This document shows positions 42,334-51,366 of a stretch of DNA of 64,000 bases, one piece after another. A program made the translations under genes and the position numbers. The notes under the pieces were generated by a model. That model had not been told where the DNA came from. It was given only the letters and a program-made list of their open reading frames with translations, and searched no databases. This DNA comes from Microcystis aeruginosa W13-11 (GTDB lineage: Bacteria; Cyanobacteriota; Cyanobacteriia; Cyanobacteriales; Microcystaceae), in NCBI GenBank assembly GCA_009995705.1, contig JAADBR010000016.1, positions 1 through 64,000 of the forward strand, given 5' to 3'. Within the stretch, counting starts at the first letter, position 1. Every line of letters begins with the position of its first letter.

Positions 42334-42495
42334 GAGTATCTCGAAAGTAAACAGTAAACGATAAGAAGTAAACAAGCTCACACCACTATGTTGGCTGATT
42401 ACTAATTACCGATAGTAACACGGGAGCATGAAAGCCACCCTCTTTTAAGCACCAGCTAAAATTAGATTTAGCCCAATACTTATAGGAGGTTCTCT

Positions 42496-42786
42496 ATGGC
42501 TACAATACGGACTTATGCTTGGGATACAGCAGATCATTTGAAAACAAAAGAAGATATCGCTGCTTATCTCGAAGCTGCCCTCGCAGAGGGCGATCCTAGC
42601 TTAGTAGTGGCAGCATTAGGCGATATTGCTCGTTCTCAAGGGATAACTCATATTGCTCGTGAGACGGGTTTGGGACGGGAGAGTCTCTATAAATCTTTGT
42701 CGAACCGCGGTAATCCAGAGTTGGCTACAGTTCTTAAGGTTTTGCGAGCACTTGGGTTACGCCTGCAAGTTGTACCTATTACCTAA
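42496..42786 (+). CDS. HigA-like addiction-module antitoxin without its toxin
   Basis: The 96 residues include an N-terminal LKTKEDIAAYLEAALAEGD and then a helix-turn-helix (ITHIARETGLGRESLYKSLS) followed by RGNPELATVLKVLRALGLRL. This is the 'addiction module antidote' (HI1420/HigA-2) pattern. A strong AGGAGGT ribosome site lies 5 bases before the ATG. Its usual partner, a HigB/RelE toxin, should lie directly upstream but only 114 bases separate it from the divergent tolC-like gene. It is thus an orphan antitoxin. Confidence 0.85.
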   Translation: MATIRTYAWDTADHLKTKEDIAAYLEAALAEGDPSLVVAALGDIARSQGITHIARETGLGRESLYKSLSNRGNPELATVLKVLRALGLRLQVVPIT

Positions 42787-42830
42787 AAATCCCTAATCAA
42801 TAATCCTACTGACTTGAAAGAGGCTGTAGG

Positions 42831-42896
42831 CTGTAGGGTGTCGGAAGAATAAATAGAAATAATCTCCTGTCTCCTGAATCCTGACCCCTGACTCCC
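42831..42896 (+). repeat. Composite dispersed repeat copy 3
   Basis: GTAGGGTGTCGGAAGAATAA, then AATAGAAATAATCTCCTG and several CTCCTGA-like units: the same order as at 1173-1240 and 1662-1706. Confidence 0.6.
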
Positions 42897-42904
42897 GAAT
42901 AGGG

Positions 42905-43936
42905 CTATTTTTTCAACTGTTTAACCGCTTGATAGATTTCGGGTAAACGCTTGTAAGCAGCTGCTACCTTGAGAAATAACTTATGCGGCATGGCAGGAGA
43001 ACCAGAAACCACTTCTCCTGCCCCGATATCGTTGTGAATGCCAGCCTGAGCGGTTGCGATCGCACTATCCCCGATCACTGCTTGATTGGCAATGCCCACC
43101 TGTCCTGCTAAAACAACCCGATTGCCCAATTTTACGCCTCCTGCCATGCCCACCTGTCCTGCTAGGGCGCAAGCTTGGCCAATTTGGCAATTATGGGCAA
43201 TATGGACGAGATTATCGATCTTAGTCTGGCTACCGATGCGGGTTTCTCCCACTGCCGGACGATCCACGGCGCTATTACAGCCAATTTCTACCCCATCTTC
43301 TAAGACCACGATACCCGATTGTTCCATCTTAAACCAGCCTTCGGGAACTGGCACAAAACCGAAGCCCTCGGCACCAATAACAGCGCCACTGTGGATAACG
43401 CAATCATTGCCGATTTGTACCCGTTCGTGAATGGTACAGTTAGCGTGGAGAATTGTGCGATCGCCAATATGTACCCCAGGATAAACAACGGCGTTAGGAT
43501 GAATGCACACCCCATCACCGAGGATGACATTCGCTTCCACCACAGCATGGGCCCCGATGGCGACTTTATGGCCGATTTTAGCCGATGGATGCACCACGGC
43601 GGTGGCGTGAATGTAGGGTTGGGGCTGAAAGGGTTGATAGAATAATTTGATGGCGTGGGCGAATAAAAGTCGGGGATTGGCACTAGCTAACCAAGGGATG
43701 CCGCGTTCGTTGGCCTGTTGTTGTAAATTGGCATCTAGGGGCAGAATTAGGGCAGTAGCCTCAGTTTTGGCGACAAAGGCAGCAAATTTTCCCCCTTCGA
43801 TATAGCTAATGGTATCGACTAAGGCGGTTTCGATGGGAGTTATGGCTTTAATTTCAGGATTTCTGTCGGGATAGGCAGTTAAACTGTGATCAGAGACTAA
43901 AGGGCTTAATTTTTGGGCAATTTCACTAAATCTCAT
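42905..43936 (-). CDS. lpxD: UDP-3-O-(3-hydroxyacyl)glucosamine N-acyltransferase
   Basis: The 343 residues have an N-terminal LpxD domain (about 1-100, MRFSEIAQKLSPLVSDHSL). A left-handed beta helix of hexapeptide repeats follows (HPSAKIGHKVAIGAHAVV, IGNDCVIHSGAVIGAEGFGF, KIDNLVHIAHNCQIG). The catalytic His is likely in HIAHNC. It adds the N-linked acyl chain in lipid A synthesis. Other lpx genes are not in the window. The C-terminal helix AAAYKRLPEIYQAVKQL fits. Confidence 0.93.
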   Translation of the reverse strand: MRFSEIAQKLSPLVSDHSLTAYPDRNPEIKAITPIETALVDTISYIEGGKFAAFVAKTEATALILPLDANLQQQANERGIPWLASANPRLLFAHAIKLFYQPFQPQPYIHATAVVHPSAKIGHKVAIGAHAVVEANVILGDGVCIHPNAVVYPGVHIGDRTILHANCTIHERVQIGNDCVIHSGAVIGAEGFGFVPVPEGWFKMEQSGIVVLEDGVEIGCNSAVDRPAVGETRIGSQTKIDNLVHIAHNCQIGQACALAGQVGMAGGVKLGNRVVLAGQVGIANQAVIGDSAIATAQAGIHNDIGAGEVVSGSPAMPHKLFLKVAAAYKRLPEIYQAVKQLKK

Positions 43937-44489
43937 AAATATATACTGCGATCAAGATAGGGCTTATCCTAGGATAGTTTAAAACTATACTGATAATCTT
44001 GTCGTTATCATAGTCAAAAAAGTTGCCAGTTTTTTAGGGAATAATCCCTGTTTTCCATTTCAACAAAGCCGATCTCGATCTTGAGCAGTTTTGTAGATAA
44101 GTTGGCTCTCTCCAAAACCGATTGAGTTGAATTTTTACTACTCGATCGAGTTAATAAAATTGACCCGAACATTATTAAGGCTATCGAAGTGGATGGTTCG
44201 GAAACTGTTGGAAAATCTAGGTAAAAAATTTCTAACTCTCCCCAAGAAACACCAGTATCTACCGGCTTAAGTAGGTAGGCGTTAAAAATTATCAGATGCT
44301 CCCCTTATTAAGGGGGGACTAAGGGGGGATCAGCACCCCCCTTATCCAGGAGGGCAGGGGGGATCGAACCTAAAAACCATTTTTAATTTAATTATAATCA
44401 GCTACTTAAAACTAGCTGAATATTTTCCCATTCGAGAGACAATAAACTTCGGTAAAAAGGAGAATTTATCGAAAAATTGTGGTTAAAAA
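43937..44489. other. Spacer with nested palindromes
   Basis: There is no recognisable gene. At 44301-44370 two palindromes occur back-to-back: CCCCTTA/TAAGGGG (44301-44315), then TAAGGGGGG (44320-44328) pairing with CCCCCCTTA (44336-44344). The rest is AT-rich and unassigned; it includes a small imperfect repeat around 44080-44160 rich in CGATC. Confidence 0.45.
44301..44370. repeat. Nested G/C palindromes (dispersed AAGGGGGGAT-type repeat)
   Basis: Perfect 7-bp and 9-bp stems lie next to each other. AAGGGGGGA units of this kind are widely dispersed in cyanobacterial genomes. They lie beside the decayed tnpB and may mark its former end. Confidence 0.5.
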
Positions 44490-44770
44490 TCGGAACCTCG
44501 ATCCGTTACGGTAATTGAAGATGTAACAGACCGCTATTTTTTAATCAACAGAGGAAAAGATCAATGCAATAAAACCGCTACAGAAACGATTAAAACAAAG
44601 ATTATAGACCGAAAAAAGCGAGCCAAAGAAGGGAGAAATCTGTAAAACTAGCTCAAATCTAGGCAAAGATTAAAGACAATCAGCCTGATTTCTTGCAGGA
44701 ACTATCTACTAGAATTGTCCGTGAGAACTAAACGATAGTTCCAGAAGATTTAGAGATGGTAAGCGTCTCG
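44490..44770 (+). pseudogene. Decayed tnpB of an IS605-type element
   Basis: Several frames keep tnpB landmarks: SEPRSVTVIEDVTDRYF (the PSSVTV...GRYFV region), KSVKLAQI then AKIKDNQPDFLQELSTRIV, and VREN, a stop, then TIVPEDLEMVS (the ENQTIVVENL region). At least three in-frame stops and frameshifts interrupt it, and the zinc ribbon is missing. A right-end-like motif may remain near 44822-44850 (GCCGGTCATCACCGCCGC). Confidence 0.7.
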
Positions 44771-44958
44771 ATCAAGCATCAACCCAGGGGAAGATCGTTT
44801 ATCTAAGCCCGTTTGAGCTGCCGGTCATCACCGCCGCAGAGAGCGCAGTGAGCAGATCAAATCTATAATATCACATTTTCCAGTGGGGAATCTGGGTTAA
44901 AATAGATCGAGAAAGTTAACAAAAAAATTGTCTCGCTCAAGTCGGCGAAAATCAGCTT

Positions 44959-45984
44959 ATGACCCTTGCGGTGGCGATCGAAAAGTTAAAAAAATCCTAC
45001 GGTCAGACAGCAGCGGTTAAAGATATCTCCTTTACCGTGGCAGCGGCAGAAATCTTCGGTTTACTCGGTCCCAATGGTGCGGGGAAAACCACCACGATTC
45101 GCTGTCTTTGCACCCTTGCTAAACCCGATGGCGGCAAAATCGAGGTGGGGGGTGTCGATGCCCTGAATAACCCCAAATCCGCCCGTAAACGCCTGGGTTA
45201 CGTTGCCCAAGAAGTCGCCCTCGATAAAATGCTCACCGGCCTGGAACTGTTGCAACTACAAGCGGCTCTCTATCACATTCCCGCTCAAAAGTCAAGAGAG
45301 CGCATCAAAGAATTAATAAATCTTTTAGGATTAGAGGAATACGCCGACAAAAAAACGGGGACTTATTCTGGCGGCATCAAAAAACGGCTGGATTTAGCGG
45401 CGGGATTACTGCACCAGCCAGAAGTTTTGGTGCTGGATGAACCGACTGTGGGACTCGATATCGAAAGTCGTTTGATTGTCTGGGATTTTCTGCGACAATT
45501 ACGGGCTGCTGGAACCAGTGTATTAATTACCAGCCATTATCTCGAAGAAATCGACGCTTTGGCCGATAACTTGGCAATTATCGACAATGGTATCGTCATC
45601 GCTCGCGGCACCCCCTCACAACTGAAGGAGCAACTGGGTGGCGATCGCATTACCCTGAAAGTGCGGGAATTTTCCCCAGAGGAAGAAGCTTTCCAAGCGA
45701 AAGAATTATTATCCCGTCTGCCTTTTGTCGAGGAAGTGATAGTTAATACCGCCCAGGGTAACTCCCTGAATCTCATCGTCACGGCCAATAGCAATCCTTT
45801 AAGCAAAATTGAACAAACCCTAGCCGAATCGGGATTACCCGTGTTTAGCATGGCCCAATCCCGTCCTAGTCTCGATGATGTCTATCTGGCGGCCACCGGA
45901 CGCACCCTGATGGATGCGGAAATTGCCGCCGCCAGCAGTCGCGACCTGAAGGCGGAGAAAAAACAAGCGATGAAGGAATCCTAG
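44959..45984 (+). CDS. ABC transporter ATPase, DrrA-like
   Basis: The 341 residues have Walker A GPNGAGKTTTIRC, signature YSGGIKKRLDLAAGLL, Walker B VLVLDEPTVGLD and a C-terminal extension of about 115 residues, as in DrrA/CcmA-type exporters (ATPases for two-component drug or lipid export). The DrrB-type permease expected next is absent; an SDR gene follows 82 bases later. Either the permease is elsewhere or this ATPase serves another complex. Confidence 0.9.
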   Translation: MTLAVAIEKLKKSYGQTAAVKDISFTVAAAEIFGLLGPNGAGKTTTIRCLCTLAKPDGGKIEVGGVDALNNPKSARKRLGYVAQEVALDKMLTGLELLQLQAALYHIPAQKSRERIKELINLLGLEEYADKKTGTYSGGIKKRLDLAAGLLHQPEVLVLDEPTVGLDIESRLIVWDFLRQLRAAGTSVLITSHYLEEIDALADNLAIIDNGIVIARGTPSQLKEQLGGDRITLKVREFSPEEEAFQAKELLSRLPFVEEVIVNTAQGNSLNLIVTANSNPLSKIEQTLAESGLPVFSMAQSRPSLDDVYLAATGRTLMDAEIAAASSRDLKAEKKQAMKES

Positions 45985-46066
45985 ACAGGCGACCAAGGCT
46001 GTAATATTGCCCAATTGACCGGTTAAATCCTCTATAATTGGAGCGATCGACTATCTATCCATCAAT

Positions 46067-46762
46067 ATGAAAGATAAACGGGTATTGCTGACCGGCGGTA
46101 CGGGAGGACTGGGTTTAGGAGTCACTCCGGCGGTTTTACACCATGGCGGTCATCTGACCCTAACCTATCGGGAGGAAAGGGAGGTGACTCGTCTGAAATC
46201 TCGGCTGAGTGCGGCGGAATTTGAGCGTATTCGCTTTGTCAGGGTGGATTTAACCCAAGAAACTGCCGTGTCCAGATTAATTGATGATCTCGGTCGGGTC
46301 GATGTTTTAATTCATCTAGTCGGGGGTTTCACTATGGGGGCGACGGAGGAGTTTAGCTATGAAGATTGGCTAAAAATGTTTGATTTAAACCTCCATAGCA
46401 CTTTTTTACTGTGTAAACACTGTTTACGCTCGATGAAACTTCATAATTATGGTCGTATCGTCACTATCGGTTCTCGTGGTGCCGTACAACCGGGGGCAAA
46501 TTTGGCCGCCTATTGTGCCTCGAAAGCGGCGGTAGTGGCTTTAACCCAAGCGATCGCAGAAGAAACCAAACAGACTAATATTACCGCTAACGTGGTTTTG
46601 CCCAGTATTATCGATACTCCGGGCAACCGGGAAGCGATGGGAGAGGCAAATGCCAAGGACTGGGTAAGTCCCCAATCTCTAGCCGAGGTGATCTGTTTTT
46701 TAGCGGGGGAAGGGGCGAAAGACTTGCGCGGGGCGGCAATTCCTGTCTATGGTTCCCTGTGA
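46067..46762 (+). CDS. Short-chain dehydrogenase/reductase
   Basis: The 231 residues have the Rossmann start MKDKRVLLTGGTGGLGLGV (TGGxGGxG), the catalytic YxxxK (AAYCASKAAV, Y and K) preceded by the Ser-containing GSRGAV region, and a C-terminal SLAEVICFLAGEGAKDLRGA typical of SDR oxidoreductases. The substrate cannot be told. The ABC ATPase lies upstream and plsY downstream on the same strand. Confidence 0.9.
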   Translation: MKDKRVLLTGGTGGLGLGVTPAVLHHGGHLTLTYREEREVTRLKSRLSAAEFERIRFVRVDLTQETAVSRLIDDLGRVDVLIHLVGGFTMGATEEFSYEDWLKMFDLNLHSTFLLCKHCLRSMKLHNYGRIVTIGSRGAVQPGANLAAYCASKAAVVALTQAIAEETKQTNITANVVLPSIIDTPGNREAMGEANAKDWVSPQSLAEVICFLAGEGAKDLRGAAIPVYGSL

Positions 46763-46830
46763 GTAGTTTTTGTCTTCGGGCTGATACACTGATGACGGTA
46801 CTCGCTCTTGCTAAAAATTGGGTTTAATTT

Positions 46831-47514
46831 ATGCTTATTCCGATTCTTATCAGTCTTGGTATCTTACTTTTATCCTATCTACTCGGTTCGATTCCCACGG
46901 GTTATTTAATCGGTAAATACAGCAAAGGTATCGATATTCGTGACTATGGTTCCGGTTCCACCGGGGCTACCAATGTGTTGAGAACTCTGGGAAAAACTGC
47001 TGGGGCGACGGTATTATTAATTGATATGTTAAAAGGAATGGCGGCAGTAGCCCTGGCACGAGGACTATATTTTATTGATGTCAATCTTCTCCCAGAAAGT
47101 TGGTATTATTGGTTAATTATCGGGGCAGCATTGGGAGCAATCATCGGTCATAGTAAATCGATTTTCTTGAATTTTAGTGGGGGTAAATCCGTCGCCACCA
47201 GTTTAGGGGTTTTATTAGTGATGAATCCCCTAGTGGCTTGCGGAACTTTGGCGAGTTTTTTAGTTATACTCGCACTTTTCCGGATTGTTTCTTTAGGTTC
47301 GATTATCGGGGTGCTGGTGGTGAATATTTTAATGGTTATTTTAGGTCAACCTCTCCCCTATATTTTATTTAGTTTGATTGGGGGAATCTATGTGATTGTT
47401 CGTCATCAGGGTAATATTAAAAGATTGTTGGCAGGTACAGAACCGAAAATAAGTCAGAAAGTACAGCCATCATCGGAATTAGGTTACAGCGTTTCTTCTA
47501 CCGATGAAGTGTAA
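46831..47514 (+). CDS. plsY: Glycerol-3-phosphate acyltransferase PlsY
   Basis: The 227 residues have about five membrane helices. The PlsY motifs are GSIPTGYLIGKYSKGIDIRD, then YGSGSTGATNVLRTLGKTAG, and GHSKSIFLNFSGGKSVATSL. It acylates glycerol-3-phosphate from acyl-phosphate in the inner membrane, the first step of phospholipid synthesis. The partner PlsX is not in the window. The length is slightly long because of a 15-residue C-terminal tail. Confidence 0.94.
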   Translation: MLIPILISLGILLLSYLLGSIPTGYLIGKYSKGIDIRDYGSGSTGATNVLRTLGKTAGATVLLIDMLKGMAAVALARGLYFIDVNLLPESWYYWLIIGAALGAIIGHSKSIFLNFSGGKSVATSLGVLLVMNPLVACGTLASFLVILALFRIVSLGSIIGVLVVNILMVILGQPLPYILFSLIGGIYVIVRHQGNIKRLLAGTEPKISQKVQPSSELGYSVSSTDEV

Positions 47515-47607
47515 CCTAATTTGGCTCATCTCTAGAGGACTGGCTCATGTTGCCCGTTCCCTTTTCCCTAAAACCAGAGACTTCGTAACTCACCCTTAAG
47601 ATAACTG

Positions 47608-47691
47608 ATACTAAATCTCTTGAGTATAGGCTACATATCAGGACAGGCAATAGGAGCAATAAATAATTCTTTAAATAACCGGATTTAGCAT
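47608..47691. repeat. Miniature inverted-repeat element, copy 1 (84 bp)
   Basis: ATACTAAATC at the left and GATTTAGCAT at the right form terminal inverted repeats with one mismatch. The interior has TATAGGCTACATATCAGGAC, then GGCAATAGGAGCAATAAATA. It closely resembles 54887-54972. It contains no coding sequence. Confidence 0.75.
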
Positions 47692-47965
47692 CACCCTTAA
47701 TTCTTGTTTTCCTAAGCCGAGTTTTCTGGTTAGTTTAAAGTTGGTTTCGGTGTTTGATAGGGTTTGGGACTAATCGAAGGGACTATCAAAAGCAATAAAA
47801 CAGTGGTGCATTCCCATACGATAATATCGGTCAGTTGAGTGCCTTTTTTAACTAGCCATCTCTGCCGCTAGTTTAGAAAATTGGTGTAAGTCCCTAAAGA
47901 TAGTCTCAAGTTTCTCACAACAGAAAGACTACCCGATCAACTATACCCAAAACCGCTCGATCGAT

Positions 47966-49477
47966 TTAGCGTTTGCGTTTGCGTTTGAGTAATTTAGAAA
48001 TGCGTCGATCGTACCGCAACCAACGCCAAATTTTAATGACTAATTCCTCCACCCATAAAATAATCGCATCTAATCCCTCTAAAATCCGTTCTAAGGGGTG
48101 TTTAACATAGCCGACGGGGGTTGATTCGGTTTCTAACCATTCCTCGTTAATTGGTTGAATTATCTCCCTAGCATAGCGGGGATCTAATTGGGTGGCGGGG
48201 GGAGATTCTCTGGCAGTAATTTCAGCGGCGCCTGGGGGGATTTTTTGTAAAGATTTATTTTGTTTTTCTTGACTAAAAGCTCTTTTTGTGATAGCAGGCT
48301 CGGCTGTAGTGACTGGGGAGTGGGGAAGGGGATCAGCGGGATTAAGGCGGGGTTTTTCGGAGTCTTGGGGAGAAATAGCCAATATATCGACGGATTCTAG
48401 CCAAGGTTGCTCGCTGACGGCGGAGAATGTCAGGGATTGGCGAGAGGCAAAGAAGTGAGCGATCGCCGCTTGGATGAGTTTACCGATCGTGAAGGGATCC
48501 GCTTGGGTTTGTTTTTCTAGCCAATCTTGGAGACGTTGCTTGAAGGTGATCAGCAGAGAATTAGGAAGACTTAGGGGATATTTTGCCGATAAAGCGGGTG
48601 AATCAGCACTATATTCTAAATTATTCCTCTCTTTTGCCCAGAAATGCTTGATCGCCGCATAAATTAACCAATAAAGTCGCCAGAGATAGGAGGAATTTTT
48701 CTCCAGAGTCGGGGACTGGTTAACGAGATCGGACGGGGGGTTAGAGGTGTGGCTCAAACTGCCTGGGATTGCGGGGGAGATAGCGAGAAATTTAGTCTCG
48801 AAAATCGCTAATTTTTCGTCAATAACTTCTAAAATTGCTTGAGAATTTAAATTAGGCAGTGGTAAGGAGAGTGGTGTCGAGGTTTTGACGAGATGGGATT
48901 CTTGGAATAGATTGATGGCGATCGCTATCTGTCCCTGTTGTTCCCAGCGTAGTAGGTTCCAAAACCAACGGATCGGAGACAAGACAGAATTTTTGTCGGT
49001 AAAATTTGGTAATAGAGGCGGATATTGAGGATTTAATCGCTTAATTCTCCGTTTTTCGAGGGCGTAGTTAGCCAGTGCCGTCCTAATTTGTTTTTCTATT
49101 TGTCTTTGGGTTTGATTATCGGTGATTTTAACAGTCTGGTGATCGTTAGTGACGAAAACTAAAGCTTGATCCTCTAGGTCGGCTGCTATGCCAATAAATG
49201 CCGTTTCTTGGTCGGATAAGCTCTGGAGAAATTCCGCGATCGCATCAGTCCCCTCTTTGCCTGGGGGTGATAATTGTTTCTGGAGACTGTTCCCCAATTG
49301 ATTAGCCGTCACCCGCAGGGATTGTATCAGTAAATAGACGGGATAGATGGCTATTTGCAGGGCAATAGCGATCGCATTTTGACCGCGACGGGAAACGCGG
49401 CCGAGGTTATCTTTCAGACGGATCAAGCGACGGTTGATCAGGTTGAACAGTCGGCTTTTATAGGGATCGGCAGCCAT
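47966..49477 (-). CDS. Large cyanobacterial hypothetical with a hydrophobic segment near the N-terminus
   Basis: The 503 residues begin MAADPYKSRLFNLINRRLIR. A hydrophobic stretch lies near 37-53 (AIALQIAIYPVYLLIQSL), then long charged, low-complexity and Pro-rich regions, ending in very basic RRISKLLKRKRKR. It is probably membrane-associated with cytoplasmic extensions. I do not recognise a domain. Such proteins are conserved in cyanobacteria. Composition does not differ from its neighbours. Confidence 0.7.
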   Translation of the reverse strand: MAADPYKSRLFNLINRRLIRLKDNLGRVSRRGQNAIAIALQIAIYPVYLLIQSLRVTANQLGNSLQKQLSPPGKEGTDAIAEFLQSLSDQETAFIGIAADLEDQALVFVTNDHQTVKITDNQTQRQIEKQIRTALANYALEKRRIKRLNPQYPPLLPNFTDKNSVLSPIRWFWNLLRWEQQGQIAIAINLFQESHLVKTSTPLSLPLPNLNSQAILEVIDEKLAIFETKFLAISPAIPGSLSHTSNPPSDLVNQSPTLEKNSSYLWRLYWLIYAAIKHFWAKERNNLEYSADSPALSAKYPLSLPNSLLITFKQRLQDWLEKQTQADPFTIGKLIQAAIAHFFASRQSLTFSAVSEQPWLESVDILAISPQDSEKPRLNPADPLPHSPVTTAEPAITKRAFSQEKQNKSLQKIPPGAAEITARESPPATQLDPRYAREIIQPINEEWLETESTPVGYVKHPLERILEGLDAIILWVEELVIKIWRWLRYDRRISKLLKRKRKR

Positions 49478-49604
49478 GGATTTTGGGCGATAACATCTTC
49501 ATTTAGACTATCCTATTGTGCAAGGGCGGGATAAAAAAATTTTTTGCCAAAACCCTTGACTCTAGGAAAGATTATTGTTATATTTAAAAAGGTCTGAAAT
49601 CTAA

Positions 49605-49677
49605 GCCCCCATCGTCTAGTGGCCTAGGACACCTCCCTTTCACGGAGGCGACAGGGATTCGAATTCCCTTGGGGGTA
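49605..49677 (+). tRNA. tRNA-Glu (UUC)
   Basis: The acceptor stem GCCCCCA pairs with TGGGGGT (49670-49676), followed by an A discriminator. The anticodon arm CTCCC TTTCACGGAG gives anticodon UUC, and the T arm contains GATTCGAATTC. All stems fold with normal lengths. Transfer-RNA-Glu is also the precursor for chlorophyll and haem synthesis in cyanobacteria. Confidence 0.96.
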
Positions 49678-49696
49678 TGAAAAAAAGTCAGAGGTG

Positions 49697-51046
49697 TTAA
49701 GCTTCTGACTTTTCGGTTTTTTTCTCCCGTTGATGGCTTTTTGGTAGGGTGACGGTGAAAATTGTTCCTTGATCGATCTGACTTTCGACGCTAATTTGTC
49801 CATGATGACTGAGGGTAATTGCTAAAGCGATCGCTAATCCTAATCCTGTTCCCCCGGAAGTGGCGGAATTTTGCCGTGCGGGATCGAGACGATAAAAGCG
49901 ATCGAAAATATGGGACAAAGCAGTCTCGGGAATCCCGATTCCGTTATCTTTGATGCGTACCAGTAACACCGATTGTCGATCGCGTTTACTTTTTTCCAAT
50001 TCCACTGCCACATTTTTAGGCTCATATTCGGGCAAAAAAGCGTGTTTTAGGGCATTAGAAATTAAATTTGTGAATAAACGAGCTAATTGATCCCAATCTC
50101 CCTCCATAGTAAACATTTCATCGCTGTAGGAAAAATCCTCTTGGTTCGGTTCCACAATCGACAAAGAGAGGCAAATTCCCTGCTTATCGGCGATTAAACG
50201 CTGTTCTTCCACCACTTCCATCAATAAAGCATCCAAAGGTACAGCTTGCTCGATCGGTTGGACGATGCCACTATCAGAACGGGCTAAAAAGAGCAGATCA
50301 TTGACTAAATTGCCCAATCTTTCCGTTAAACGCTCGATCACCCGCAAGCGTTGATCGCCAGTTTGGGGATAAGCGATCGCCATTTGCACGTTAGTTTGGA
50401 TAGTGGCGATCGGATTGCGTAATTCATGGGAAGCATCGGCGGTAAATCGTTTTAAACTCTGATAGGACTCTTTTACTGGTTGAATGGCTAAACCGGACAA
50501 AAACCAACCAATCCCAGCGACACTGGCAATCATCAGGCAAATTCCGACGATTAAATCCAATAATAGCTGTCTAATTGGTTTTGTCACCTCAAACCAAGGA
50601 TGACTTACCCGCAGATATCCCAAAACATAATGATCGATTTCCACCCTTTCGGTTATTTGTCGCAGCAGACGATCATCGGGTAAGCGAATAGTTTCCCCCT
50701 GACGGTGGGGATGGAGGGGAATATCTAAGGATTCGGCCAGAGTTGACCAAACTAGATTACCTTGGGGATCGAACCATTCCAAATCTATATGATCGTCCTC
50801 CACGGATTTACCCTGACTGGGAAAACTTGCAAGGGGATCGACGCGATAACGTCCTTGGTTCGGGGGAATCGATTCGATCACGAGGGAACGATTTACCACC
50901 TCAATGATGTGTTTGAGGGTATCATCAATGCGATCCACTAGGGTATGGCGCACATAAAAATACATTCCCGTAGCGAGAAAAAGCAGTAGTATGGCAGTGA
51001 CAACAGTGTACCATAAGGCTAAACGGCGGCGAGTGGCTTGGAACAC
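49697..51046 (-). CDS. Membrane-bound sensor histidine kinase
   Basis: The 449 residues have membrane helices at about 11-31 and 163-185, flanking an extracytoplasmic region of about 130 residues (32-162). A HAMP-like linker precedes the kinase. H box ASHELRNP with His207, N box LISNALKHAF, G1 IKDNGIGIPETAL and G2 GGTGLGLAIA are present. The start MFQATRRRLALWYTVVTAIL resembles cyanobacterial metal-responsive kinases of the ManS/NrsS kind, but the ligand is not evident. No response regulator is adjacent. Confidence 0.9.
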   Translation of the reverse strand: MFQATRRRLALWYTVVTAILLLFLATGMYFYVRHTLVDRIDDTLKHIIEVVNRSLVIESIPPNQGRYRVDPLASFPSQGKSVEDDHIDLEWFDPQGNLVWSTLAESLDIPLHPHRQGETIRLPDDRLLRQITERVEIDHYVLGYLRVSHPWFEVTKPIRQLLLDLIVGICLMIASVAGIGWFLSGLAIQPVKESYQSLKRFTADASHELRNPIATIQTNVQMAIAYPQTGDQRLRVIERLTERLGNLVNDLLFLARSDSGIVQPIEQAVPLDALLMEVVEEQRLIADKQGICLSLSIVEPNQEDFSYSDEMFTMEGDWDQLARLFTNLISNALKHAFLPEYEPKNVAVELEKSKRDRQSVLLVRIKDNGIGIPETALSHIFDRFYRLDPARQNSATSGGTGLGLAIALAITLSHHGQISVESQIDQGTIFTVTLPKSHQREKKTEKSEA

Positions 51047-51366
51047 CGATAATCTATGGATTGGCTAGAAATTTTTAGGGCAATGTGACCTATTTTACAG
51101 CTTATTTGAGCGATTTAATAGTGGAGAATAAATTATTTTTAGCTATAGGGAAAAACTGACGGTTGCCAAGAATAGCTAGACTTGAAGGCTCATAGTCCTT
51201 AAAAATTGTCGCTAACAAAAGTATTTTTAGATACATTCTTACCAATAATTGTTTGAGTAGAACTACAAAAGCAGCTAAAGTCAATTATATTTAACCCTAT
51301 GGCAACAAGGCTGACAGGAACGGCTAAAAATATTTTTGAGCTTATTTGAATTAATCACAACTATAA
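51047..51366. other. AT-rich spacer, nothing recognised
   Basis: No gene is seen. An 11-bp direct repeat AGCTTATTTGA occurs at about 51099-51109 and 51341-51351. Promoters for the divergent sensor kinase and the EVE-domain gene must lie here. Confidence 0.4.

Noticed and set aside
43086-43430. Overlapping frames on both strands inside lpxD
   Set aside because: Pro/Thr-rich shadows are produced by the hexapeptide repeat codon pattern of lpxD.
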